Shown: positions 15,822 through 23,884 of the stretch, piece by piece
How positions within the stretch are numbered: the first letter of the stretch is position 1
Layout of the letters: each line of letters opens with the position of its first letter
Source of the DNA: Sulfurospirillum deleyianum DSM 6946
GTDB taxonomy: Bacteria > Campylobacterota > Campylobacteria > Campylobacterales > Sulfurospirillaceae
DNA: 64,000 bases
Assembly (NCBI RefSeq): GCF_000024885.1
Contig: NC_013512.1
Location: 2,170,001 to 2,234,000, forward strand
Direction: 5' to 3'
The notes under the pieces: generated by a model
Database searches by the model: none
What the model was told of the DNA's origin: nothing
Seen by the model: only the letters and a program-made list of their open reading frames with translations
Made by a program: the position numbers and the translations under genes

Positions 15822-17253
15822 AGGCAATAACCACTTGGTCTTTACCCGCTTTTTTTGCCGCATAGAGCGCATTGTCCACTTTATGAACCAACCCGTCTTG
15901 ACTCTCCAAATGGTTAAACATCCCCACACCGATACTCACACTCAAAGCTCTTCCTAAAATGCCTTGCAATACAGCATCGTGTTTAATACGCTCACAAAGA
16001 ATCTGCGCAATCTCCTCTGTGGTTTCAATGCAAACTCCTACCAATAAAATCGCAAACTCTTCCCCTCCCCAGCGTGCCACAATATCCGAAGAACGTACAT
16101 TTTCTTTTAAAAGTTGAGCTAATCGCACTAAAACTTCATCCCCGACCAAATGCCCAAACGTATCATTGACCTCTTTAAAATCATCCACATCAATGAGCAT
16201 CAATGCCAAAGAAGTCTGACCTTTATGATGCATTTTAGAGAATCTCTCAAATTGCTCATTAAACTCTCTACGATTGTACAGCTTCGTCAAAGCATCTTCA
16301 CTCGCAAGCTGTACCAACTGTTTTTGATAGATATTAATCGTATAGACAATAATCGCAATCACCAGCAGTGTCACCAAAAGCGACATGAGCAAGTTGGTGT
16401 AAAAGGTTTTTTGCAAGGTAGCCAAATACTCTTTTTTATTAATCTCCACAAAAAGATGGAGTTTGAGTTTGTCGATGTATTTAGTGTTTAAAAGGTATTC
16501 GCCCTCTGTGTCTTTGTACTCAAATTGCGTCTGTTTTCCACTAAAAATCGCCTCTTTAAGCTCACTAAGTCCCGCAATATTGGCGATATTTCCTCGTTTG
16601 TTCAGCCCTTGTGAGTAGAGCATGAGTTCGCCTTTTGGGTCAATAAAATAGACATCGTATTTGTATTTGCTCTTAAAGGAGTTGAGCATCGCCTCGATGT
16701 TTAAGAGCTTCACACCCACACCCGTTGCGCCAATCATCTCATTTTTGTAGTTCATCACCTTGTAGTTAATAAACATAATCAGCGCATCGCTTAAATTTGC
16801 ATTGTAGTCTAAATTAATTTCATATACCTCAGGCTGATTTTTAAACCGAAAGTACCACGCATCCGCACTGTTTTGCTCATTGACCACATCAATAAATCCA
16901 CGAGGGTGGTAGTAGTGTTTGGTCACATCGGAGACCAAAAAGGTGGTAAAAATGTCATATTTTTGCTGAATCTCAGTGAGATAGCGCACAATGCCATTCA
17001 TGTCGCCCTCTCCCTCCATAATCCAATCCCGCATAAAAGTATCGTGCGCCATCAGCGAGGAGACAAGCAATGGCTCAATCATGCGCTGTTGAATTTCGGT
17101 ATAGATATTATCCACCGAAAGGGGCAAAGAGGTGTTTTGCAGTTGCGCTTGCGTCTCATTGACACTTTTAAGATAATTAAACAACGACCCTAAAATCGAA
17201 ACACCCAACAACAAACCCGCAATAATCACAACCACTTTTGTTTTTAACCGCAT
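15820..17253 (-). CDS. Cache-domain diguanylate cyclase
   Basis: A 477-residue membrane protein with an N-terminal TM (about 5-25), a periplasmic Cache-like sensor (about 30-285), and a second TM (about 290-312). The GGDEF domain has GGEEF at 396-400 and an RSSD I-site five residues before it, so an active, feedback-inhibited cyclase is expected. A longer frame begins at 17298, but ATG 17253 has GAAGGAG 7 bases upstream and starts with the TM, so it is chosen. Confidence 0.9.
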   Translation of the reverse strand: MRLKTKVVVIIAGLLLGVSILGSLFNYLKSVNETQAQLQNTSLPLSVDNIYTEIQQRMIEPLLVSSLMAHDTFMRDWIMEGEGDMNGIVRYLTEIQQKYDIFTTFLVSDVTKHYYHPRGFIDVVNEQNSADAWYFRFKNQPEVYEINLDYNANLSDALIMFINYKVMNYKNEMIGATGVGVKLLNIEAMLNSFKSKYKYDVYFIDPKGELMLYSQGLNKRGNIANIAGLSELKEAIFSGKQTQFEYKDTEGEYLLNTKYIDKLKLHLFVEINKKEYLATLQKTFYTNLLMSLLVTLLVIAIIVYTINIYQKQLVQLASEDALTKLYNRREFNEQFERFSKMHHKGQTSLALMLIDVDDFKEVNDTFGHLVGDEVLVRLAQLLKENVRSSDIVARWGGEEFAILLVGVCIETTEEIAQILCERIKHDAVLQGILGRALSVSIGVGMFNHLESQDGLVHKVDNALYAAKKAGKDQVVIA

Positions 17254-17294
17254 AAGGCACTCCTTCGAATGCACGATTATAACACAAAATGATT

Positions 17295-17522
17295 TCACAC
17301 CAACGCCAAAATTTCCTCAACACTTAGGAGCTTTCCACTGCTTCGCACCTTGCCATCCACCACCAACGCAGGCGTAGACGTGACACCATACTCCATGATT
17401 TTCACTATATCTTCCACTTTTTCAATCTGTGCAAAGATGCCTTTTTGCGCCACGGCTTTTTTCGTGTTTTCGTACAACGAAGCACACTTCGCACACCCTG
17501 TTCCTAAAATTTCGATTTTCAT
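17295..17522 (-). CDS. Mini-thioredoxin (redox-active disulfide protein)
   Basis: A 75-residue thioredoxin-fold protein with CAKC at 10-13 and the cis-Pro segment VTSTPALVV (around 48). It matches the small redox-active disulfide family often encoded beside DUF318/ArsP-type permeases. It is the last gene of the arsenic-type operon, 9 bases after the permease, and probably supplies or accepts thiol electrons there. Confidence 0.85.
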   Translation of the reverse strand: MKIEILGTGCAKCASLYENTKKAVAQKGIFAQIEKVEDIVKIMEYGVTSTPALVVDGKVRSSGKLLSVEEILALV

Positions 17523-17531
17523 TGTTTCTCC

Positions 17532-18491
17532 TTATAAAATCGCATTAAAAAGATAGCCTACCACCAAAATTCCAAATCCCACGACGCCAAAAAAGAGCGC
17601 AATAAGCTTTACATGTAAAATGCGCTTGAGGATCATCGCCTCAGGTAAGCTTAGCGCCGTAATCGCCATCATAAAACTAAGCGCTGTTCCAAGCAACATT
17701 CCTTTTCCTGTTAACACTTCAATTAAAGGCATAACCCCCGCTGCATTGGAATACATGGGAATGCCGAGTAATACCGCCAAAGGCACCGCATACCACGCAT
17801 CACCGCCTGCATAATTGGCGATAAATTCAGTAGGAATATACCCGTGAATAAACGCCCCAATGCCCACACCCATCAGCACATAAAGATATATTTTTTTGAA
17901 AATATCTATGGTATATGCCCATGCATCTTTGGCTCTTTTTTTTATGCTCATCTTAATTTCAATATCTTCCAAATCCCCACTCATAGGTGTAACTGGAATC
18001 AGAACATATTTTTCTAGCTTGCATTTTCCAATGATAAATCCCCCCAAAATCGCCACCAAAAGTCCACACCCAATATAGAGTGCCGTAATCTTCCAACCAA
18101 AAAGCCCAAAGAGCATTGCAATGGCAATTTCATTATTGAGAGGTGCGGAGATGAGAAAACTAAAGGTAATGCCCATAGGAATGCGCGCTTGCATAAACCC
18201 TAAAAAAAGAGGAATCGCCGAACAACTACAAAATGGGGTAATAATGCCAAAGAGGGAGGCTAAAATATTGCCACTAAACTCACTCTTTCCTTGCAAATAG
18301 ACCCGTACTTTTTCGGTATTGAAATAAGTACGCAAAAAACTCACCGCAAAAATAATCATCACTAAAAGTATATAAATTTTAAGGGTATCGTAGAGAAAAA
18401 AGTGCACCGCTTCACCAAGCTGTAAGCCTTTTTCTAATCCAAACAAATAAAAAACCAGCCAAGCACTCAACGTCTCCCACCACTCAAACAT
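17532..18491 (-). CDS. Permease, DUF318/ArsP-like
   Basis: A 319-residue membrane protein of about 8-10 TMs with the family signature TPFCSCSAIPLF (around 86-97) and a second conserved block GIPMYSNAAGVMPL. Members include ArsP, which exports trivalent organoarsenicals through Cys residues. Here the Cys pair FCSCS is present. AAGGAG precedes the ATG. The arsC gene upstream and the mini-thioredoxin downstream support a metalloid-efflux role, but the substrate is not shown by the sequence. Confidence 0.85.
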   Translation of the reverse strand: MFEWWETLSAWLVFYLFGLEKGLQLGEAVHFFLYDTLKIYILLVMIIFAVSFLRTYFNTEKVRVYLQGKSEFSGNILASLFGIITPFCSCSAIPLFLGFMQARIPMGITFSFLISAPLNNEIAIAMLFGLFGWKITALYIGCGLLVAILGGFIIGKCKLEKYVLIPVTPMSGDLEDIEIKMSIKKRAKDAWAYTIDIFKKIYLYVLMGVGIGAFIHGYIPTEFIANYAGGDAWYAVPLAVLLGIPMYSNAAGVMPLIEVLTGKGMLLGTALSFMMAITALSLPEAMILKRILHVKLIALFFGVVGFGILVVGYLFNAIL

Positions 18492-18505
18492 CGCTGAACT
18501 CCTTC

Positions 18506-19240
18506 TTATACCATTAATGTATAAAGCATTTTAAACCCAAGTAGATACAACGACAAAGCGATAAACTTTCGTGTCTGCTCAACGCTGAGTTTAAAAATCA
18601 TAATATAATTGCCAAGCACACCCCCAAGAGCTGCCGCAATGGCAACCACACCCAACAAAATCCAATCTATCTCAATAAGATAAACATAGGTGATAAAAGC
18701 AGAAAGGGTCGAAAATGGAATCATAAAACTAACGGTAATGGCTGTCTGTTTTGCGTCATATCCTAAATAAATCAACAAAGGAATAATCATCGCTCCCCCA
18801 CCGATACCCAAAAGTCCACTTAAAAAACCAACAATGCCACCCATACACACCATAAACCACATTTTCGTATAGGTGAATGCTCCTTTTTTCTTTTGTATGA
18901 ACATCATCGTGGCGCTAAACAGTAAGAACAAAGCAAAAAGGATTTTCACCCAATGGACATCTATGCGTGTTGAGACATACGCACCCAAAGGGGAACAGAC
19001 TACTGACATTAAAACAAACGGTAAGACGTGCTTGACATCAATGCTTTTGCGTAGGGCATTCATCACCGATGCACCTATCGTTGAAGCTGTGTTGGCAAAC
19101 AAACCGACCGCTTTGGCAAGGTCAAATCCTACCCCTAAAAAACTAAGCACAGGAATGAGTGCTACTGCCGAACCTGTTCCTCCAATGGAAAAGAGAGTTG
19201 AGATAACCAGCGTCACCCCAAAATAAAGTAAATACTCCAT
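18506..19240 (-). CDS. TSUP/TauE-SafE family permease
   Basis: A 244-residue, about eight-TM permease with two repeats of the family pattern (FSIGGTGSAVALIPVLSFLG and GLLGIGGGAMIIPLLIYLG). The family moves sulfite, sulfonates or other anions. The frame extends to 19279, but ATG 19240 begins at the first TM and leaves room for the upstream small ORF, so it is preferred; the ribosome site is weak. Its place in the ars operon suggests oxyanion or thio-compound export. Confidence 0.85.
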   Translation of the reverse strand: MEYLLYFGVTLVISTLFSIGGTGSAVALIPVLSFLGVGFDLAKAVGLFANTASTIGASVMNALRKSIDVKHVLPFVLMSVVCSPLGAYVSTRIDVHWVKILFALFLLFSATMMFIQKKKGAFTYTKMWFMVCMGGIVGFLSGLLGIGGGAMIIPLLIYLGYDAKQTAITVSFMIPFSTLSAFITYVYLIEIDWILLGVVAIAAALGGVLGNYIMIFKLSVEQTRKFIALSLYLLGFKMLYTLMV

Positions 19241-19242
19241 CT

Positions 19243-19356
19243 CTAAGCTTCCAAATGAAGGTCTTGAGTGTAATTGCACAGTGCTCTAAAACCATCTGCC
19301 TTAACATTATCACTGACAATAGCCCTTATATCGAGGCTACGAATATAATTATCCAT
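19243..19356 (-). CDS. Small ORF in ars operon (37 aa)
   Basis: A 37-residue ORF (starts MDNYIRSLDI, ends QDLHLEA) with a strong GAGGAG 7 bases before its ATG. It fills the gap between arsC and the TSUP gene, 2 bases ahead of the latter's start. No family recognised. It may be a real small protein, a leader that couples translation of the permease, or a decayed gene. Confidence 0.5.
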   Translation of the reverse strand: MDNYIRSLDIRAIVSDNVKADGFRALCNYTQDLHLEA

Positions 19357-19366
19357 CTTTTTCTCC

Positions 19367-19768
19367 TCAGAAAATAATTTTTTCTTTGATAATCGGTAAA
19401 AGTTCTGCTTCAATGGCTTTACATGTAAGAATAAACGCCCCATAATCTTTCCCATCAGGATCAGAAAATCCCACATGAATTTTAGGAATCGCTTTAGGAA
19501 ACATGGGGCACGTCTCGTTCGCATGGTCACACACTGTCACCACCAAATCAAAGTTTACATGTAAGACTTCATCCACTGTTTTAGAATAGTACGAATCCTT
19601 CCAAATGCCCTCTTCTTCTAAGACTCTTTTCGCATACGCATTGACTTTTCCACTCGCACGAACCCCCGCACTGTAAGCTTCAATGCCTTCTAACTTCGCA
19701 TTCACCAGCGCTTCTGCGATGATGCTTCGGCAACTGTTTCCCGTACACAAAATCAACACTTTTTTCAT
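19367..19768 (-). CDS. arsC: Arsenate reductase, LMW-phosphatase type
   Basis: Reduces arsenate to arsenite with thioredoxin. The 133-residue protein has the phosphatase loop CTGNSCRS (C8 to R14) and the resolving cysteines in VVTVCDHANETCP (near 80 and 87), followed by FSDPDG, the pattern of the S. aureus pI258 ArsC class. A longer frame reaches 19897, but ATG 19768 yields the canonical MKKVLILCTGNS start. Two TTACATGTAA copies lie within it. It is the first gene of the operon, directly under an ArsR-like operator. Confidence 0.93.
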   Translation of the reverse strand: MKKVLILCTGNSCRSIIAEALVNAKLEGIEAYSAGVRASGKVNAYAKRVLEEEGIWKDSYYSKTVDEVLHVNFDLVVTVCDHANETCPMFPKAIPKIHVGFSDPDGKDYGAFILTCKAIEAELLPIIKEKIIF

Positions 19769-19816
19769 CTTAAAACCTTTTACATGTAAGAATGCGAAAG
19801 CATACCATAATTCTCC

Positions 19817-19854
19817 ATAACATATCAATATATCTTGATATGTTATAAATGCAA
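19817..19854 (-). promoter_or_regulatory. arsC promoter and ArsR-type operator
   Basis: A 30-base region (19817-19846) has 11-bp perfect arms separated by 8 bases. Its core is ATATCAA-N6-TTGATAT, the classical ArsR/SmtB operator form. On the minus strand, TTGCAT (19854-19849), a 16-base spacer and TATATT (19832-19827) place the operator over the -10. No arsR gene is in the window near it, so the repressor would act in trans. Confidence 0.65.
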
Positions 19855-19915
19855 CGCATTTGCAACGTCTTTTTGATACAATAAATCCTAAAAACATTTT
19901 TATGACGGATAAAAT

Positions 19916-21205
19916 ATGGAAGAATCAATAGAAAATTTTGAAAACAGTGCCCTCTCTTTGAGCGAAGTTGAGGAGAGAGTCGATCACTTCTTTCAAAATT
20001 TTCCTATCGAAGCACATAAAATTCACGAAACCCTTTATGGATTTGAAGACAGCGAGATGGTCGAAATCATCGCCCTTATGAACAACTGTAAACTCCCAAA
20101 ACATTACGCTTCTTACAAAGATTTTTTGCGTGAAAAAATCATCCAGCATTTAGAGCTTCAGCCCAATGATTTGGTGCTTTTTGTTGAAGGTGGCGTTTAT
20201 ATTAAACTCTTTTTTCAACTTCCTCAAAATGAAGGAGAGAGTTCAGACCGAAGAGCTTGTGGGATAGAACCTGCCCTTCTTGAACAGTACAAAAAGCAGT
20301 TTTTCCCTAACGATGAATATAAAAAAGCCATTTTAGACCTTTTGCACTTTGTTATGGAAGAAAACCTTAGCTTTCGAAAGTTAACACCTGCCTCTTTCAA
20401 GCGTGTTTTTATCCCCGTACTGGTTAATCTCGTTGAAACCGTTGTCATTTTACAGACTCATTTTGAAGAGCTTAAAACAATTCGGGGGTTTAGTTTCTAC
20501 CTTTTACGTGAACTTTTTGATGATATGATGCTTCTTATTGCGCAAGATATTCTCTTTCATTTTTCTAACACCGATCGTAAAGCCATCGAATTTTTAAGTG
20601 CCTTTAGTGTGCATGAAACGATTGACTCCAAAGGGAATCGTCACAAACCCAATCCTATTTTAGATGAGAGCAACCATGCGTGGAACATCACCACCATTCG
20701 CTCTACGATGCTTCAACATAAAAAAGCCAAACAAGCGCTCTACGATAAGAGAAATGCCCTGATTACCATGAAAAAGAAACTTGAAGCGCTCAAACTCGAC
20801 CAAAAAGAGATTTTACAAGAGATGAATGCCATTCAGAATCACCTAAAAGCCATTGAAGAGAAAATTGCTCAGATTCATCGCACCATTGATAAACTAGAAG
20901 AGAGCTCGGCGGAAGAGGTAACCTTTAGCGAAAATGGAGTCGAAACTGTTGTAGGACGCAAAGCATTGATGGCAAAACTCTTTAAAAAAGAGGATACTTT
21001 TTTAAGTGAAAAAAATAAAACACGCAAAAGTGCAGAAGAGAGTGAAATGCGCCTAAGCAATAAAAACAAAGAGATTGATCTTTGGGAAAAACGCTACGCT
21101 GAGGCTAAAGCCTTTGTTGAATCCTCAGAGAAAAACACCCATCCCCTCGATAAACAATACGAGCGCATTCAAAGAGCCTTAGCAAAAACCCTCGCCTCAC
21201 GCTAA
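19916..21205 (+). CDS. Coiled-coil hypothetical protein
   Basis: A 429-residue cytoplasmic protein without signal peptide or TM. The first part (about 1-245) is globular and acidic (for example NDLVLFVEGGVYIKLFFQ); the second (about 255-425) is a long charged coiled coil rich in Lys/Glu/Leu heptads. No named family recognised. It converges with a divergent mreB paralogue with no bases between the stops, so a cytoskeleton-linked role is possible but speculative. It may have a conserved counterpart in related Campylobacterota. Confidence 0.75.
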   Translation: MEESIENFENSALSLSEVEERVDHFFQNFPIEAHKIHETLYGFEDSEMVEIIALMNNCKLPKHYASYKDFLREKIIQHLELQPNDLVLFVEGGVYIKLFFQLPQNEGESSDRRACGIEPALLEQYKKQFFPNDEYKKAILDLLHFVMEENLSFRKLTPASFKRVFIPVLVNLVETVVILQTHFEELKTIRGFSFYLLRELFDDMMLLIAQDILFHFSNTDRKAIEFLSAFSVHETIDSKGNRHKPNPILDESNHAWNITTIRSTMLQHKKAKQALYDKRNALITMKKKLEALKLDQKEILQEMNAIQNHLKAIEEKIAQIHRTIDKLEESSAEEVTFSENGVETVVGRKALMAKLFKKEDTFLSEKNKTRKSAEESEMRLSNKNKEIDLWEKRYAEAKAFVESSEKNTHPLDKQYERIQRALAKTLASR

Positions 21206-22216
21206 TTAAGCCCCTAAAAGGCTCCCATAACGCTCCTCTTCGATGACACGCCCCGCTCCTAAAATGATGTTGTGCAGAGGATTTTCCACGGGATTGACCG
21301 CAATCTCTAACTTAGAAGAGAGGTAAGCATCTAATCCTTTAAGCATCGACGAGCCTCCAGTTAGAACAATACCTCGATCGTAAATATCCTGAGCAAACAC
21401 AGGGGGAAGTTCAGAGAGCATACTGTGTGTTAACCTAACTATTTTATCCGCAATGGGCAAAATAGCTTGATGAACGTCCAAAGAACTCACATAAAAAGTC
21501 TCAGGCAAACGGGTAATGAGATTTTTCACACTGACATTCAACACTTTCTCTTCTTCTTTAAACAGATTTCCAAGCTCATGTTTGATGCGCTCCGCATCTA
21601 AAGGAGAGATAAGCACACGCTTTGAGGCTTTAAAATACTCAATAATCGCCTCGTCAATGTCATTACCCGCCATACGAAGCGATTTGGACATCACAATGCC
21701 CCCTAGTGAAAGCAAGGAGATATCACTGACACCCGCTCCCACATCCAAAACTAAAACGCCTTGAGGTTTTTCCACCGCATGATGAGAACCTAGCGCTGCG
21801 GCTAAAGGGTCTTTAATCAGCTGTACACTTTTAGCTCCCCCCTCACGCCCCGCTTCAATCACCGCATTGCGTTCCATCACATTTAAATCACTCGGAACAC
21901 TCACCACAATATGCGGTTTTAAAAAATTCTTGCGTGAAATACGGGCGATGACCTCTTTAATATACGCTTTTGCTACGGTTAAATTTGAAATCGCACCTTT
22001 AGAAAGCGGTTGCATAATCTCAATATTTTTTGGATTTTTGCCAACCATCCGTTTAGAACTCTCACCACATTCAAAAAAAGAGCGTCGCTTCGAATCAAAC
22101 GCAATAGAGGTAGGCTCTTCTAAAATAATACCCTTATGTGGTTGATACACAAGGGTATTGTTCGTCCCTAAATCAATGGCAAACGATGCGTTTGAAGAAC
22201 GTATAAACGAAAACAT
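21206..22216 (-). CDS. Divergent MreB-like actin homologue
   Basis: A 336-residue actin-fold protein with phosphate-1 motif IDLGTNNTLVY (around 15), phosphate-2 LVLDVGAGVSDISLLSLG (around 155) and adenosine motif GIVLTGGSSMLKG (around 288). Phosphate-2 is unusual: GAGVSD replaces the canonical GGGTTE of MreB. No mreC or mreD follows, so this is probably a paralogue rather than the main rod-shape gene. The start MFSFIRSSNASF, with a short amphipathic lead, resembles the MreB membrane helix. Confidence 0.85.
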   Translation of the reverse strand: MFSFIRSSNASFAIDLGTNNTLVYQPHKGIILEEPTSIAFDSKRRSFFECGESSKRMVGKNPKNIEIMQPLSKGAISNLTVAKAYIKEVIARISRKNFLKPHIVVSVPSDLNVMERNAVIEAGREGGAKSVQLIKDPLAAALGSHHAVEKPQGVLVLDVGAGVSDISLLSLGGIVMSKSLRMAGNDIDEAIIEYFKASKRVLISPLDAERIKHELGNLFKEEEKVLNVSVKNLITRLPETFYVSSLDVHQAILPIADKIVRLTHSMLSELPPVFAQDIYDRGIVLTGGSSMLKGLDAYLSSKLEIAVNPVENPLHNIILGAGRVIEEERYGSLLGA

Positions 22217-22227
22217 CTGACCTCTTT

Positions 22228-22273
22228 TTTATTTTAAATTCCTATCACACTTTTCAAGCAAAGCTCTCAAAGT
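22228..22273. repeat. 46-bp direct repeat, copy 1
   Basis: Identical to 22323-22368, 95 bases away. It lies in the gap between the mreB-like and terC genes. The intervening 49 bases contain a GC-richer segment (GCGCAAAGCCCACGCAC) with short hairpins. Confidence 0.85.
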
Positions 22274-22322
22274 TACGCTAACGCTGTGTTTTGCTCGGCG
22301 CAAAGCCCACGCACTTTCGTGC

Positions 22323-22368
22323 TTTATTTTAAATTCCTATCACACTTTTCAAGCAAAGCTCTCAAAGT
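22323..22368. repeat. 46-bp direct repeat, copy 2
   Basis: The second copy overlaps the last codons and the stop of terC, so copy 1 looks like a duplicated terC tail plus downstream sequence. No gene is seen in 22217-22361. Confidence 0.85.
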
Positions 22369-23099
22369 GATTTGGTATCTTCTTTAATCTGTTTTTTTCT
22401 ACTGTAAATATTAATCGACTCAACCGCCAACGAGAATGCCATCGCAAAATAAACATACCCTTTAGAGATATGCAAATCTAATCCCTCAGCAATCAACGTA
22501 ACACCCACCAAAATCAAAAACGAAAGCGCTAAAATTTTAATCGTTGGATTGGCATCAATAAAATTAGAAATACTTTTACTCGCCACCATCATGACACCCA
22601 CAGCAATCACCACAGCAATAATCATAATAAGCACATCATTTGCCATTCCCACCGCAGTAATAACAGAGTCTAACGAGAAGACAATATCTAAGATGGCAAT
22701 TTGAATTAAAACATTGAAAAAATTACGAGGTGTTTTTTTCAGTTCTTTCTCTTCTTCTCCCGCATTTTCAATACCATGGTGAATCTCCATCGTTGACTTA
22801 GCCAGTAAGAAAAGACCACCTATAATCAAAATCAAATCACGCCCTGAAATCTCTTGTAAAAAAATGGTAAACAAAGGATTGGTAAGCTTCATAATCCAAA
22901 ATAAAGAGAGTAAAAGTGCAATACGTGTCAGCATCGCCAATGCCAATCCAAACACACGCCCCTTATCCCTCTGATGCGCAGGCAATCTTCCAACCAAAAT
23001 AGCAATGAAAATAATATTATCAATGCCTAAAACAATCTCTAATGCTGTAAGCGTTAACAACGCTACTAATGACTCTACGCTCAAAAGTGACTCAATCAT
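22362..23099 (-). CDS. TerC-family integral membrane protein
   Basis: A 245-residue protein with about seven TMs and the family-defining acidic motifs LEIVLGIDNIIF (around 20) and LDIVFSLDSVITAVGM (around 140). TerC proteins are linked to Mn2+ export and metalation of secreted proteins as well as tellurite resistance; metal efflux is the likely role. The gene is monocistronic and diverges from mqnA. Its 3' end lies inside a direct repeat. Confidence 0.93.
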   Translation of the reverse strand: MIESLLSVESLVALLTLTALEIVLGIDNIIFIAILVGRLPAHQRDKGRVFGLALAMLTRIALLLSLFWIMKLTNPLFTIFLQEISGRDLILIIGGLFLLAKSTMEIHHGIENAGEEEKELKKTPRNFFNVLIQIAILDIVFSLDSVITAVGMANDVLIMIIAVVIAVGVMMVASKSISNFIDANPTIKILALSFLILVGVTLIAEGLDLHISKGYVYFAMAFSLAVESINIYSRKKQIKEDTKSL

Positions 23100-23218
23100 C
23101 GCTTCGTAATATCCTTCTGTTAATTTTTGTTTTATTCTACCGCTTTTTGGGTATAAAATACCTTATCCCCATTAAGCTTCTTCACGTTATAATCCTTGAC
23201 CTTAAAAAAGGAGCCTTG

Positions 23219-23884
23219 ATGATTTTTGGGAAAATAGACTATATTAATCTCCTTCCGTTTCACGTCTTTTTGAAGCAATCCTCTCTCCCCAGTGCCTTTA
23301 AACGCTCATCTGAACACCATAAAAATGTTCCTGCTATCATTAACCGTAAATTGCGCAAACGCCGAGTTGATGCGGCATTTATCTCGAGTATTGAGAGCAA
23401 ACGCAAGACCATTACCCCGTTACATGTAGGCATCGTGGCGCAAAAAAATGTAAAAAGTGTAATCGTAAAAAAAGGGGAGCGAAAAACAGATCCAGCTTCT
23501 GCAACATCAAATATGCTCTCACGTGTTTTAGGTGTCGAAGGGGAAGTTTTTATCGGAGATAGAGCACTAAAACTTTACCTTGAAAATCCTAACAGTTATG
23601 TTGATTTAGCACAAGTATGGCATGAAAAATACCATCTTCCGTTTGTATTTGCACGATTTTGTATCAATACAAAACAGACCTTTTACAAAAACCTCGCCAC
23701 ACAATTTGTACGTAAACCCATTAAAATTCCCCGTTACATTTTGCAACATTATGCGAAAGAGCGAGGCATTAGTGAAAAAGATATTTTAGAGTATCTCAAA
23801 CTCATCAGTTATACTATTGAGAAGAAAGAGCAAAAAGCACTCTTTATGTTTCTAAAAAAAGCACATACGCTCACAAGGAAGTAG
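23219..23884 (+). CDS. mqnA: Chorismate dehydratase, menaquinone (futalosine) pathway
   Basis: Catalyses the first step of futalosine-type menaquinone synthesis (chorismate to 3-enolpyruvylbenzoate). The 221-residue protein belongs to the MqnA/MqnD periplasmic-binding-like fold: opening GKIDYINLLPFHVF, then RRVDAAFISS, and GDRALKLYLENPN. An open frame extends to 23069, but ATG 23219 follows AAAGGAG by 6 bases and matches the family N-terminus. It is directly followed by gdhA (stop and start abut). Campylobacterota use this pathway, which fits. Confidence 0.85.
   Translation: MIFGKIDYINLLPFHVFLKQSSLPSAFKRSSEHHKNVPAIINRKLRKRRVDAAFISSIESKRKTITPLHVGIVAQKNVKSVIVKKGERKTDPASATSNMLSRVLGVEGEVFIGDRALKLYLENPNSYVDLAQVWHEKYHLPFVFARFCINTKQTFYKNLATQFVRKPIKIPRYILQHYAKERGISEKDILEYLKLISYTIEKKEQKALFMFLKKAHTLTRK

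Noticed and set aside
17254-17298. Longer N-terminus for the Cache diguanylate cyclase
   Set aside because: The ATG at 17253 has a strong GAAGGAG and begins with the first TM helix.
19769-19897. Longer N-terminus for ArsC
   Set aside because: It reads through the ArsR-type operator and promoter, and the family starts at MKKVLILCTGNS.
23069-23218. Extended mqnA frame
   Set aside because: It overlaps terC and includes a hydrophobic lead unlike MqnA; the inner ATG has a good ribosome site.
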